Below the pieces are notes generated by a model. That model was not told the DNA's origin. It was given only the letters and a program-made list of their open reading frames with translations, and searched no databases. Shown piece by piece: positions 1 through 9,839 of a stretch of DNA of 64,000 nt. Positions within the stretch are counted from its first letter, which is position 1. Every line of letters starts with the position of its first letter. Origin of the DNA: Phaseolus vulgaris (lineage: Eukaryota; Streptophyta; Magnoliopsida; Fabales; Fabaceae). The stretch lies in NCBI RefSeq assembly GCF_000499845.2, contig NC_023749.2:27125353-27189352 (forward strand), given 5' to 3'. Both the position numbers and the translations under genes were made by a program.

Positions 1-3000
1 CTTCAGTTCCTGCACATACTCCAAGTAAGCCGCCATTTGTGGATCTTTAGCCTGGAACTCGCCTGTTACTTGCCCTGTGACTAGCAGCGAGTAACTCTTA
101 GCCATCAACACCCTCGCTCCCATCTCTTTGGCCAGCAAAATCCCGGCGATCAACGCCTCATACTCTGCTTGATTGTTACTGGCTTTGAAAGCAAACCTCA
201 AAGATTGTTCAATCAGCACACCGTTGGGTCCTTCCAAAATGACTCCAGCACCGCTACCCTGCTGGTTCGACGATCCATCCACCGAGAGTACCCAACGGAA
301 GTCGTCCCCTTCAACTCGTGTCGCCTCAGATGAGAGCTCGACCACGAAATCTGCAAAGATTTGCCCCTTGATCGGGCCTCGGGGCTCATACTTAATATCA
401 AACTCTGACAATTCTACTGCCCACTTCACCATCCTTCCCGCAACGTCAGGCTTCTTCAAGACCTTCTGGATGGGCAGGTCAGTCATCACCAGTATAGTGA
501 AGCTATGGAAATAGTGGCGCAACCTCCTCGCCGAAAATACCACAGCCAGCGCAGCCTTTTCCAGGGCCTGATATCTCGTTTCGGGGCCCTGCAGCACCTT
601 ACTAACAAAATAAATAGGCTTTTGAGCCTGATCTTGATCCTGGGCGAGCACCGCACTCACCGCCCTCTCAGTTACAGCAAAATTCAACCTGAGAGGGGTT
701 CCCACCAGCGGTTTGCACAAAACCGGCGGGCTCGCCAGGTACTCCTTGAGCTTGACGAAGGCTTCCTCGCACTCCTTCGTCCAAGCAAACTTGTTATTGC
801 GCCTTAAGCACTGGAAGTAGGGATGGCCCTTTTCTCCGCTAGCTGACACGAAGCGAGACAGGGCTGCCATCCGACCTGTTAGCTGTTGAACTTCCTTCAC
901 CGTAGCCGGGCTCCTCATCACCAAGATGGCGGCACACTTATCCGGGTTGGCCTCTATGCCTCTTTCAGTTAAGAGGAAACCCAAAAACTTTCCAGCCTCC
1001 ACGCCGAAAATGCATTTTTCTGGATTAAGCTTTAATTTGAACTTGGCGATCGTCGTGAACAATTCCTCCAAGTCTGCAACGTGCTTGCTTTTCTCTGGCG
1101 AGGTCACGACCATGTCATCGACGTACGCTTGCACATTCCTTCCCAGCATCGGTGCAAGTACTCGATCCATCAACCTCTGGTACGTGGCCCCCGCGTTCTT
1201 CAGCCCAAACGGCATCACTTTGTAGCAGTAGCACGATCTCTCGATCATGAAGGCAGTCTTCTCTTCATCCATGGGATGCATCTTGATCTGGTTATACCCC
1301 GAGAAGGCATCCAGGAAGCTCAACAACTTACACCCCGCAGCACTATCCACCAGGGCGTCTATGCTTGGTAAAGGATATGAATCCTTTGGGCAAGCCTTGT
1401 TCAGATCAGTGAAATCGACGCACATGCGCCATTTCCCATTACTCTTCTTCACCAGCACAACATTTGCCAACCATTCAGGGTACTGGACTTCCCTGATGTG
1501 GCCTGCAGCGAGGAGTTTCTGTGTTTCGTCCCTAATCGCCTGCCTCCTCTCCTCGTTGAACTTTCTTCTTCTTTGTCTCACTGGTCTCACCAAGTTGTCC
1601 ATCGCCAGATGATGGCACAAGAAGTCGGGATCGATCCCGGGCATGTCCGAAGCGGACCATGCAAATGCATCCAGATGCCGTTCTATCACCTTGGCGATCT
1701 GGTCCTGGAGCTCAACCTCCAGGGATCTTCCCAGCTTGAAGATTTTTCCCCCGATCTCTCTCTCGAGCCACTGCTCAACGGGTTTTGGTCTGGTTTCTCT
1801 GGCGATCACCGCCCTGGCGATTCCCAGTTCTCTCGCTTCCTCAGGGCGATTCCTTGCCTCTTCTTCCTCCAGGCCAGCGTTCTTCTCCCCCAGCTCAGCA
1901 TCCACCATCTCAACATCCCTTCCGGCGGTCTCTTCTGTTACCGTCGATCTGGGCTTCACACCAGGAGGCGGGGTGGTCATTACGTAACTCACCGATCTCT
2001 TGTTTTTCAGGCTATTCTCATAGCACTTTTTTGCTTCTTTCTGATCGGATTTGATGGTGATCACCACCCCCTCCATAGACGGCAACTTCACCTTCATGTG
2101 CCGGGTCGACGGTATGGCACCTATCCTGTTGAGCGTGGGTCTTCCCAACAGGATGTTGTATGCTGAAGGAGCGTTTACAACAAGGTATTTGATTTTCTCC
2201 GTTCTTGAACCCGCCACATCTGTAAACGTAGTCCTCAATTCTATATACCCCCTGACCTCCACCTGGTCACCAGCGAAACCATACAAACACCCTCCATAGG
2301 GCATCAGCTGGTCAAGGGGCAGCTCCAACTGCGTGAAAGTCGGCCAAAACATCACGTCTGCCGAGCTTCCTTGGTCCACCAGCACCCTGTGGACCTTTCT
2401 TCCTGCTGTTATCAGCGAAATTACTATGGGATCGTTGTCATGAGGCACAACATCCCTAAGATCTTGCTTGGTGAATGTAATATCCACTTCCGGCGAGTGG
2501 TCTTCAAACATATCCACCGTCATCACAGACCTCGCGTACCTCTTCCTCTGTGATGCGGTGCATCCACCTCCTGAGAAACCCCCTGCAATGGTGTGGATTT
2601 CCCCGTGCGTGGGCATCTCGTGCTGCTGGGCTTCTCCACCTGCTGGTTGGGAGCTCGACGCGCCCCCCGTCCTTTTGTCCAGCAAATAGTCATTTAGGAA
2701 CCCGCTCTTAACCAGATCGTCGAGCTGGTATCCCAAAGCTAAGCACGAATCCACTGTATGGCCAAAGTGAAACTCACACCAGGCGTCTGGCTTTGGTCCC
2801 AGCACCTTGTCGCCCCCCTTCTCTAGCGCTTTCAACCTAGCAGATATATTGGGAATGGCGATCAGGTCCGCCAATCCCATGACAAACTTGTGCTTAGGCG
2901 GGCGATTGTACTCCCGGCGTGCTGGTTGCTGGCGTCCTTGGCCCCTGCCCTTGTTCTTCCTTGGATCATAAGGATGGCGAGTCCTCTGATCCCTCCTGGC

Positions 3001-3900
3001 CGCCGCTGTCTCCAGCACCCTCTGTGGCTGGATCCCGGTCTGGGCGCGTGGCCTAGCGGGAGCCACGCTCCCTCTCTTCTCGGCGACTTCACTCTCGTCG
3101 GCGATGTGGGCCACCGCAAGTCGCCTAACCTCAGCAAACGTGGCGGGGTGTGCCCTGATCAATGCCTCGCAGAATGGTCCCGGCAGCACGCCCTTCTTAA
3201 ATGCGTAAACCAGCATTTCTTCATCTTTGGCCGGCGATCTGACCATCTGCGCCCCAAAGCGATTCAAGTAGTCCCTGAGGGACTCTCCCTGATATTGCCT
3301 TATATCAAACAAATCGTAAGACACCCTGGGCGGTGCCTTATTCACGATATACTGCTCGACGAAAATCTTCGAGAACTGTTGGAAGTTGGTAATGTGGCCG
3401 TTAGGCAGGCTCACAAACCATTCCAGCGCCGTTCCCTGGAGTGTGCTCACGAACATCTTGCAGTATACGGCGTCCGATCCTCCTGACAGCATCATCTGCG
3501 TATGGAACGTGGTGAGATGAGCTTCAGGATCCTCCACGCCGGTGAAAATAGCCTTGACAGGTACCACACTCGCAGGAATAGGCGTGTCAGTAATCGCCTG
3601 AGCGAAAGGCATAGGAAAAACACGAGGTGGCGACGACGGCGCAACCTCTTCAGCAATAGAACGCCCTTGCCGCTCCTGAAGAGCTTGACGCAGCTCCTCA
3701 GTCACCTTGCTAAGCTCGTCATTCCTGGCCCGAGAGGCGGCCAAGTCTTCATGCATTCTCGCCTGTTCTATGCGCGAGGCTTCCACAGTTGCCTGCAACG
3801 AGCGCATAATCTCTACCATCTGCGCCATGGTCATGGCGGCGGCGCCTTCAGCAGCGACGGGCGCAACTGGACTTGAACGATTGCTTCTCATTTTTCTCAT
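1..3900 (-). CDS. Tat-1 gag-pol polyprotein, partial, uninterrupted for 1300 codons
   Basis: I read all 1300 codons from the ATG at 3900-3898 to position 1 and found no stop; the frame continues beyond the window. In order: retrotransposon gag core (about residues 119-190), a C-x2-H-x4-H-x4-C zinc motif (about 374-387), an aspartic protease with a DQGSSAD active site (Asp about 509), reverse transcriptase with YVDD at about 926-929, a degenerate RNase H, and an archaeal-type RNase H containing DGSSN and NNQAEYEAL. The integrase would follow off the left edge. It makes the structural and replication proteins of the element. At the same places Tat-2 and Tat-5 carry TAG stops where this copy has CAG, so Tat-1 is the best-preserved template in the window. 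The start was chosen by alignment with the other Tat copies. Confidence 0.93.
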   Translation of the reverse strand, partial: MRKMRSNRSSPVAPVAAEGAAAMTMAQMVEIMRSLQATVEASRIEQARMHEDLAASRARNDELSKVTEELRQALQERQGRSIAEEVAPSSPPRVFPMPFAQAITDTPIPASVVPVKAIFTGVEDPEAHLTTFHTQMMLSGGSDAVYCKMFVSTLQGTALEWFVSLPNGHITNFQQFSKIFVEQYIVNKAPPRVSYDLFDIRQYQGESLRDYLNRFGAQMVRSPAKDEEMLVYAFKKGVLPGPFCEALIRAHPATFAEVRRLAVAHIADESEVAEKRGSVAPARPRAQTGIQPQRVLETAAARRDQRTRHPYDPRKNKGRGQGRQQPARREYNRPPKHKFVMGLADLIAIPNISARLKALEKGGDKVLGPKPDAWCEFHFGHTVDSCLALGYQLDDLVKSGFLNDYLLDKRTGGASSSQPAGGEAQQHEMPTHGEIHTIAGGFSGGGCTASQRKRYARSVMTVDMFEDHSPEVDITFTKQDLRDVVPHDNDPIVISLITAGRKVHRVLVDQGSSADVMFWPTFTQLELPLDQLMPYGGCLYGFAGDQVEVRGYIELRTTFTDVAGSRTEKIKYLVVNAPSAYNILLGRPTLNRIGAIPSTRHMKVKLPSMEGVVITIKSDQKEAKKCYENSLKNKRSVSYVMTTPPPGVKPRSTVTEETAGRDVEMVDAELGEKNAGLEEEEARNRPEEARELGIARAVIARETRPKPVEQWLEREIGGKIFKLGRSLEVELQDQIAKVIERHLDAFAWSASDMPGIDPDFLCHHLAMDNLVRPVRQRRRKFNEERRQAIRDETQKLLAAGHIREVQYPEWLANVVLVKKSNGKWRMCVDFTDLNKACPKDSYPLPSIDALVDSAAGCKLLSFLDAFSGYNQIKMHPMDEEKTAFMIERSCYCYKVMPFGLKNAGATYQRLMDRVLAPMLGRNVQAYVDDMVVTSPEKSKHVADLEELFTTIAKFKLKLNPEKCIFGVEAGKFLGFLLTERGIEANPDKCAAILVMRSPATVKEVQQLTGRMAALSRFVSASGEKGHPYFQCLRRNNKFAWTKECEEAFVKLKEYLASPPVLCKPLVGTPLRLNFAVTERAVSAVLAQDQDQAQKPIYFVSKVLQGPETRYQALEKAALAVVFSARRLRHYFHSFTILVMTDLPIQKVLKKPDVAGRMVKWAVELSEFDIKYEPRGPIKGQIFADFVVELSSEATRVEGDDFRWVLSVDGSSNQQGSGAGVILEGPNGVLIEQSLRFAFKASNNQAEYEALIAGILLAKEMGARVLMAKSYSLLVTGQVTGEFQAKDPQMAAYLEYVQELK

Positions 3901-4310
3901 GAAACTTGACGAATCACAGAATGCAGCGAGCAACACTTACTTCAGCTACGATCGATTCAACGATCAATCGGTAAAAACTGCGCGAAACTCCGCAAGAAAA
4001 CTCAAGAACACAGCGAACCTCCACAGAAACCTGCAACTCCACCAGAAACCACCGCTTCTCCCTCGACAAACCAAACGAGCCAAAGAACTCAAACTTCACC
4101 GAACAAATCTCGCGTAAACAGCGGAAAACTTCACTTCACCGGAAAAAACTCGAAACGAACGGTGGAAAACGCGAAATCACCGAACAAAACTAGATGAACA
4201 GCGAACTACGGTTGCACCAGCACACAACCACACAGAAAATTACGAAAACCTCCAAGAACTCACGCTGCGGATGGGAGCAAGTTTTACACGGCCCCACGGT
4301 GGGCGCCTGA
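3901..4310 (-). other. Tat-1 untranslated leader
   Basis: Noncoding stretch between the 5' LTR and gag. Directly inside the LTR is a GGCGCCCACCGTGGGG block with a CCCAC/GTGGG inverted repeat, shared by all Tat leaders here. It lies where a primer-binding site is expected but lacks the usual leading TGG, so I do not assign a tRNA. Confidence 0.6.
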
Positions 4311-5120
4311 TGATCCTGCCTGTTGACCAGAACGTTGGAACTTGCCTCGTCAAACTTGGATCGACGTGCGCACCGCTTCAACCTCCGTCCTTCGTCACGA
4401 TCCACCTCAAGAACCTGCAAAAGAACAGAGCGGCGCCGCTGCGGCCAATCGCACTCCAACGCCCAAGTCAGTGACTGAACCACCAAATACTAAGAGCAAT
4501 AACACTCAAGAACTCTCAAGGAACCGTGCAATGTTCTCTCTCACAGTATGCTCAAGAACTCGCAAGCGTAAAGAATACAATCTGAACGTGCGTACCTCGA
4601 AAGTTCGTTGGGAAACCCTTTTATACCTGGTCACTTTCTCTCTCCTGGCAGTTACGCAGCTGGACACGTGGCTCGCATCCAGGCGTACACGTGCCATCAT
4701 CTAGAGCCTCCTTGACTTGGGCGCTGCTTCTGACTCTCTTTTGGCTAAGTTACTTATGCATGGTACTGCCCAGTGCATAGCTAACTTGGGAGTGCGATCT
4801 CTACTAGAATTGGCGAGTTAGGGTGCCTTCGTACACCTTCCCTGTGGTCTCGCCGGCCGCCTTCATAATCTGCACCACCTTCATCTTCGGCGATGTGCTT
4901 GGTCTGGCGATCTCCAATCACTTGGTCGCCTGAGTTTACATCTGGCGACTTCATCTTTAACCCGGTTCTGGTATGCTGGGGATCGGAGCACGCCAACTTA
5001 ATAACTGGCGACTTCACGAGCCCCCCGACTTCCTTCCCTTCTGCCAACCTGGCGTCTCGTCAACACGCCTATACCATAGCTTGATGCCACGTCATCACTT
5101 CCGACTACCAGGGCGGTACA
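4311..5120 (-). repeat. Tat-1 5' LTR (810 bp)
   Basis: Bounded by TG (5120-5119) and CA (4312-4311) on the minus strand, and homologous along its length to the Tat-5 LTRs (795 bp) and Tat-2 LTRs (927 bp). It carries the conserved word GACTTGAGCGTCGGAGT (in a diverged form) and the CACGTG-rich promoter stretch. The partner LTR lies outside the window, so its age cannot be read. Confidence 0.88.
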
Positions 5121-5491
5121 ACATCATTAGACATATTTTCGAAAACTGCATTAGCAAAAGATTCTTTTCCCACATCACGAATCATGTCTTCTAATCTATC
5201 GTCCACTGAGAAATCAACTTCCTCCGAAGCTCCGCGCAGAGTTGGCAATTCTAATAATTCACCATGCCATGTCCATGTTGTGTAAATTTTCAAAAATCTA
5301 TCACACAAAAGATGTTCTCTAATTTCGGAAACACTCAATATCCTTCCATTCAAACAATTGACACAAGGACGCCTTATTCTTACTCCATTATTAAAACTAA
5401 CGACATTATGTAATGCGAACTGTATGAATTCATCCACCCCTTTTTCATAAGCATCACTTACCCATGGTGTATTAATCCAACTCCGATCCAT
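5121..5491 (-). pseudogene. CACTA transposase-associated domain, truncated
   Basis: The frame begins MDRSWINTP and contains the features of the plant transposase-associated domain (Pfam Transpos_assoc): a CVNCLNG cysteine pair, an IREHLL helix and a YTTWTWHGE block at about residues 70-80. In full-length CACTA proteins this domain stands in front of the transposase proper. About 124 residues are native; the Tat-1 LTR then supplies the last few codons and the stop (at 5105), so the open frame is a host-transposon/LTR chimera. No function can be expected from the fragment. Confidence 0.85.
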
Positions 5492-5569
5492 TGAACTGCT
5501 AAACTAAGAACTAGTGCGGACTCAGAACCAAAGCGTTTAATATGTTATCATTAAAATATAAATTAAAAT
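5121..5569 (-). mobile_element. CACTA (En/Spm) transposon fragment, start of the transposase gene
   Basis: This island between the Tat-1 LTR and the Tat-2 LTR contains the start of a CACTA transposase-type gene on the minus strand. Its other part is at 31178-31431, where the CACTA terminus lies. The two were split by Tat-2: AAAAT is found at 5565-5569 and again at 31173-31177. The rest of the CACTA element would be left of Tat-1, outside the window. Confidence 0.85.
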
Positions 5570-6496
5570 TGATCCTGCCTGTTGACCAGGACGCAAGAAC
5601 CTTGCCTCGTCAAATCTGGATTAACTCTGCGCCGTGTTAGCTTCCGTCCTTCGCCTTGATTCACCTCAAGAACCTGCAAAAGACAGAACGGCGCCGCTGC
5701 GGCCGATCACGCTCCGACGCCCAAGTCAGTGACTGAACCACCAAAATACTAAGAGAAAACTAAGAACAGGAACCGCGCAAAATTCTCTCTCAGCGTACTC
5801 AAGTTCTTGCAAGCGTAAAAGAAGTATTCTAAAACGCGCGTACCTCAGAAGTTCGTTAGAATCTCTTATATACCTGTGCACTTTCTCTCTCCTGACAGTT
5901 ACACATCTGGACATGTGGCTCGCATCAAGCTGTACACGTGTCACCATCTGGAGCATCCTTGACTTGGGCGTCACTTTTTACTCTTCAGGCCTTTGGCTAA
6001 GTTACTTATGCAGGAAGCAACTCAGCGCATAACTGCCTTGGAGCGTGATCTCTTATGCGTGGCGAGTACGGGTGCCTTCATACACACCTTCCCTGTGGTC
6101 TCGCCAGCCGCCTTCATTGTCTACTTCTCTTGCCTCATCGTGCATGCTCGGGTAAGCTGTTCCTCGACCTCAACCTCTGGCTAGCTAGAGAATGACCATC
6201 TGACGACTTCATCCTCTGCTTCGAAAGCCTGGAACAAACCTCCTTGATCCTTCGGCGATGTCCTCCTTTCGGCGATCTCTGATCACTTGGTCGTCTGGGT
6301 TCGCATCCGGCGACTTCATCACAAACCTGGTGACCGTCGGTTTAGGTATGCTAGAGATCGGAGCACGCCAACTTAAGGACAGGCGACTATACGAGCCCCC
6401 CGACTTCCTTCCCTTCCGCCAGCCATGAGCCCTGCTCAACACGCCTACATAATAGCTTGCTGCCACGTCATCACTTCCGACTACCTGGGCGGTACA
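5570..6496 (-). repeat. Tat-2 3' LTR (927 bp)
   Basis: Ends in CA at 5571-5570 and begins with TG at 6496-6495. The interior side shows the purine tract AGACTGGGGGGCTTG expected just before a 3' LTR. One of the two CACGTG boxes kept in the 5' LTR has decayed to CATGTG here. Confidence 0.92.
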
Positions 6497-7098
6497 CAAG
6501 CCCCCCAGTCTTAAGCGAAGACTTGTCCAGCGAAAAGACTAAGTGGTCACGTCACTGCCGATCTACGTGGCGCTAGCGCAGAATTCCAAACGTTCGTACC
6601 TTCTTCTTTTCTGACGTTCCACCAAACACCTTTTCCAATCGCTCGACACGGGGCTTCATCAACGGTCATCTTTAGCTGTCGTTTGCGCTTCCAAAAACGT
6701 TTGAAAAACCCTTAAACCCTTTTCATTTTTATTGTTTCATCATCTTTCTGCCTTCTCAAAAACGCTCTGAGTTTTCTCTGCAAACCCACGACGCTCTTCG
6801 ACTCTCTCAATCCCCAACTCCCTTCAACGCTCATCTGATCATCGAAAGGTACCTCTTTTACTTCCTCTGTTGATATTTGCTGCATTTTAACTGATTCGCA
6901 TCATCCATTATCTGCCTGGTGCATACGCTGTGGGTTGTTTCTTCTTCGTCTCCCTTTTCATAACTTAGGGCTTCGTCTTCCATTACTTTCATCACAACGA
7001 ACTCTCGTTCGTTCGTTTTTCATCCTTCGTCCACAATCGAGTTGATCTCTTCGACCTTCGTTCATCTTTCTTTTTCTTTTTCCATTGCAGTTCCCGCG
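6497..7098 (+). promoter_or_regulatory. Upstream region and 5'UTR intron of the Tat-2 antisense gene
   Basis: Between the Tat-2 polypurine tract and the antisense-gene ATG. A likely 5'UTR intron runs 6849-7090: donor AAAG/GTACC, then a pyrimidine-rich stretch and acceptor TTTTTCCATTGCAG. Tat-5 and Tat-4 have a matching intron at the same place. I see no clear TATA box; a TCACGTCA word lies at about 6551. The AGTCTT/AAGACT hairpin near 6510 is also in Tat-5. Confidence 0.6.
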
Positions 7099-8845
7099 AT
7101 GGCTCGTACAAAGACCACCGCGAATCCTCCTCCTTCGTCACGAAACCCTCCATCCCAAGCGCATAACCTACTGCGAGCAGCTGGTGCTCCCTCTTCCCAG
7201 GCTGAGAGGCCTGCAACCTCTCGTCCCAACCTTGCTCAGGCAACTCCACCAGTCGCCGGAGGAGCCTCCATTCCCACTCCAGACTACAAGAAACTCTACC
7301 CATGGACCACCTCAACTTTGCTGAAGGAGACTTCTTCAGTAAACGCTGCGCTGGCGGTGCTACGGTTGAAGAAAGGGGACGAACCCAACCTCTCGTTCCA
7401 CAAGGAGCACGATGACAAACTGATGGTGCTGCCTTGCCCTCCTGACGTGCCGATCTGCGCAGATGACAAGGGGAACAACGGCGAGTTGTTCTACTTCGTG
7501 TACACAACCCTCTTCAAGAAGGTGAAACTCAGGCTTCCCTTCACCCGTTTTGAACGGGAACTATTAACCGAGCTCAACATCGCCGCCGCCCAGCTCCATC
7601 CCAACAGCTGGGCATTCGTGCGGGCGTTCCAAATTATGTGCGCGCATTTGGGACTACCGGCCTCGGTAGACGTCTTCCTTTTCCTGTTCGAGGCCAAGAA
7701 TCCTGGAGATCGCCCCTGGGTGAGCTTGAACGGAATTGCTGGGAGATCGATCCTCTCTATCTTCCAGCAATCTTACAAAGATTAGAAGGGAAAGTTCATC
7801 CAAGTGCGCCAAAATGATCAAGACCCTTCGCTGCTTGATGGTTTTCCCTTGTACTGGGTAAACAAGGGAAATAAGGACTCCAAGGAAAGCTTCAGAAGGC
7901 CTAGAAGTCCTGACAACATGGGCGAGTTGGACAAGGATCTATGCCTCTTCTAGAAAAGCGTGGCAGCCGCTAACATTACCTTTCCCACCTCTGCAATAAT
8001 CTCCTTCGAGTTCCTCGAGGGCCAACTCGAAGCTCACATAGGTTAGCACTTACCCCGATATTTGGGTTTTCGCCTTGTGTTGCATCTCTGTTATCTATTA
8101 TTGGGCGTCCTGCTTGTTGCGCACTAGACTTGGTTTTTATTTCCTGCACCATTTGTTTGTCTCATTTGCACATGTACTCATATATTTTACTTTTGCCTTT
8201 GCGCTTACTTGTATATTTTTGCGCAAAGGCAAGTTAGTTGAATTGAGGGCGCTCGCCCGAACCCACAAATTGGCGTCGGGTTCCCAAACTGTGCCTAACT
8301 CAGTGGTGGAGATCGCCGCTGCTCAGGGCAGATCGCCCCCTCAAGGCCCAGCTCCTCCAGAGGCACTGCCCGCCCCTCAACGAAAGAAGCTCGTCTTAAA
8401 GAAACCAGAGAGGAAAACTCCTCAAGTGGTTCAAGAAGACGAGGATGAGGATGATGAGGCAACTGAGGACGGCCTCATTACCAAAAGGAGAAGGGTGGCA
8501 CCTTCTTCACCACCTGCTCTCCTAACACCAACACCGCCCTCTCCTCCAGCTCCAACACCTCCAGTCCAAGCAGTACCCTTGGCAGCTGCACTTCCTGCGG
8601 TTGAAGGCAATGAGCCCAACTTCATGGAGAACCCTCCGAGCGCCTCCACGCCATTCGTATCTACTGGAGAGGGTCCTCCTTCAACTGCCTCAATCGCCGA
8701 AGCCGCACCAGGTGGGGACGAAGGCGCTCATAACTCGCCAATACTCATTACCGAGTCCCCCACATCACCACCACGCCAGGAAGCCCAACCTCATCAACCA
8801 ATTCAAGAGGGTGGTGGTGAGAGTCAGCACCAGGCTCCTTCAGCA
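7099..8845 (+). pseudogene. Tat-2 antisense gene (putative gypsy-type transposon protein), broken
   Basis: Antisense to Tat-2 pol. Exon 1 (7099-8041) is 943 bp, exactly as in Tat-5, and resembles the plant family Pfam lists as putative gypsy-type transposon (PF04195): the FTRFERELLTELN and FEAKNPGDRPWVSLN stretches are typical. Two in-frame TAG codons, at 7783-7785 and 7951-7953, replace Trp codons kept in Tat-3 and Tat-5. The intron donor (8042) remains, but the acceptor was removed by a small deletion near 8221, where Tat-3 has a good CAG acceptor. Exon 2 codes for a Pro/Ser-rich segment with an acidic run and a KRRR nuclear-localisation-like motif, and is cut at 8845 by Chr-1; a short continuation lies at 16634-16698. 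Confidence 0.8.
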
Positions 8846-9839
8846 TGATGGAGATCAAGCCCAAGAGAACATGGAGGCCACTCATCAAGCTCAAGAAGAG
8901 GTGGAGGCACAAATGGAGGACGCCCATGGAGGTCAAAGTCCACCTCAAAGGATTACAAGAAGCATGTTCAAAGCCTTGGGAGCTAGAGGACATTTATTTT
9001 CTCTTTTTGTAGTGTCTTTAGTTGAAGGTGCTTAGAGGGAAACCTTAGAAACCTCTTTTGTTATAGCATCTTTTAGGTTTTAGTTAGGAGCTTTAGGGGG
9101 GTGTATTAGTAGATAGGTGTAGGAGTAGAACAGGGGGTGCCAAAGTGAAGGAAAGGATCACACCTTCCTTGCTTTGCATTTTAGCGCCGGTTCTAGCTTG
9201 TTTTGGAGGGAATTTTGATTTGTTTTAGCTTTCAATTTTCAGCACCTTAGGCTATAAATAGAGGTGCCTTCCTTGTAAATTTCAGATTTGAATTCATCTA
9301 AAGAAACTATACTCAAAATTGGAGTGAGCATTTGGAGAGCTTTTGAGCTTCTACTCTAGTCTTATCTTGAAGGACCATGGTTTCCTCAAGTGGCGGCTTC
9401 CACACTCATCTAGGAGCATCCATACTTCTAGTGGCGTGATCATCCAACCTATCTTCCATCTTCATGAGCATTCTCTTCTCCTTCCTTTCTTCTCTTTCAA
9501 TTACTCTTGTTGTCTTGTGTTCTTGAGCATGTTTTGGTTCGGCTATTCCATTTTCCAGCACATGTGTTCTGTTTTTGTTTTCAATTCCTTTTATGTTCGG
9601 TTCTTATGTGTTCTTGCCTAATTTCTGTTCGGTCTCCTCTTTTTATAATTCCTTTGTTGATTCAATTTGACAATATTTGGTTCAACCAAATGAGTTTGGG
9701 ATTTGGTACTTGTTATTGGTGAGTTCTTGACTTAGAACCATGATCCAACTTCTAAGAAAGTGCCTCTATATTTTCCAGCTCAAGGTGATTCCTCAAAGTG
9801 TCAAGAATCTTGTTCTATGTGGCTATTGGAATCACATCA
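8846..9839 (+). repeat. Chr-1 5' LTR (994 bp)
   Basis: Begins TGATGGAGATC and ends AATCACATCA. The first 190 bp match the coding tail of gag-pol in the 3' LTR. A TATAAATA box lies at 9253-9260. Confidence 0.95.
9253..9260 (+). promoter_or_regulatory. TATA box of the Chr-1 5' LTR
   Basis: TATAAATA within GGCTATAAATAGAGG. The same box is in the 3' LTR and, as TATAAATA, in the Gag-1 LTR (61461-61468), so it is the likely pol II start region of this family. Confidence 0.75.

Larger units (their letters stand above)
1..5120 (-). mobile_element. Tat-1: Ty3/gypsy Tat-lineage LTR retrotransposon, 5' portion (runs off the left edge)
   Basis: Reading leftwards on the minus strand there are a 5' LTR (4311-5120), a leader, and a gag-pol frame that leaves the window. 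The archaeal-type RNase H after the usual RNase H places it in the Tat lineage (established for Ogre/Retand-type elements). The LTR begins TGTACCGCCC and ends GGCAGGATCA, as in the full-length Tat-5. It lies inside CACTA transposon sequence; the 5 bases outside its 5' end are ACATC (5121-5125). The matching duplication would be left of the window, so integrity of the 3' half is unknown. Confidence 0.9.

Noticed and set aside
173..3876. Plus-strand open frames across the left 4 kb (e.g. 1498-2166, 2890-3486)
   Set aside because: They are complements of the Tat-1 gag-pol frame; their only conserved content is on the minus strand.
7042..7098. Upstream Met at 7042 as start of the Tat-2 antisense gene
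   Set aside because: It falls inside the likely 5'UTR intron; MART at 7099 follows the acceptor and is shared with Tat-4 (MARTK) and Tat-5 (MTRTK).
8846..9035. Short coding-like frame at the start of the Chr-1 5' LTR
   Set aside because: It is the LTR copy of the pol tail, without the upstream gene; not an independent gene.
9343..9722. LTR frames MSFYSS... and MLSCVLE..., repeated at 16132-16511 and 21663-22016
   Set aside because: Present only because the LTR is repeated; low-complexity, no family resemblance.
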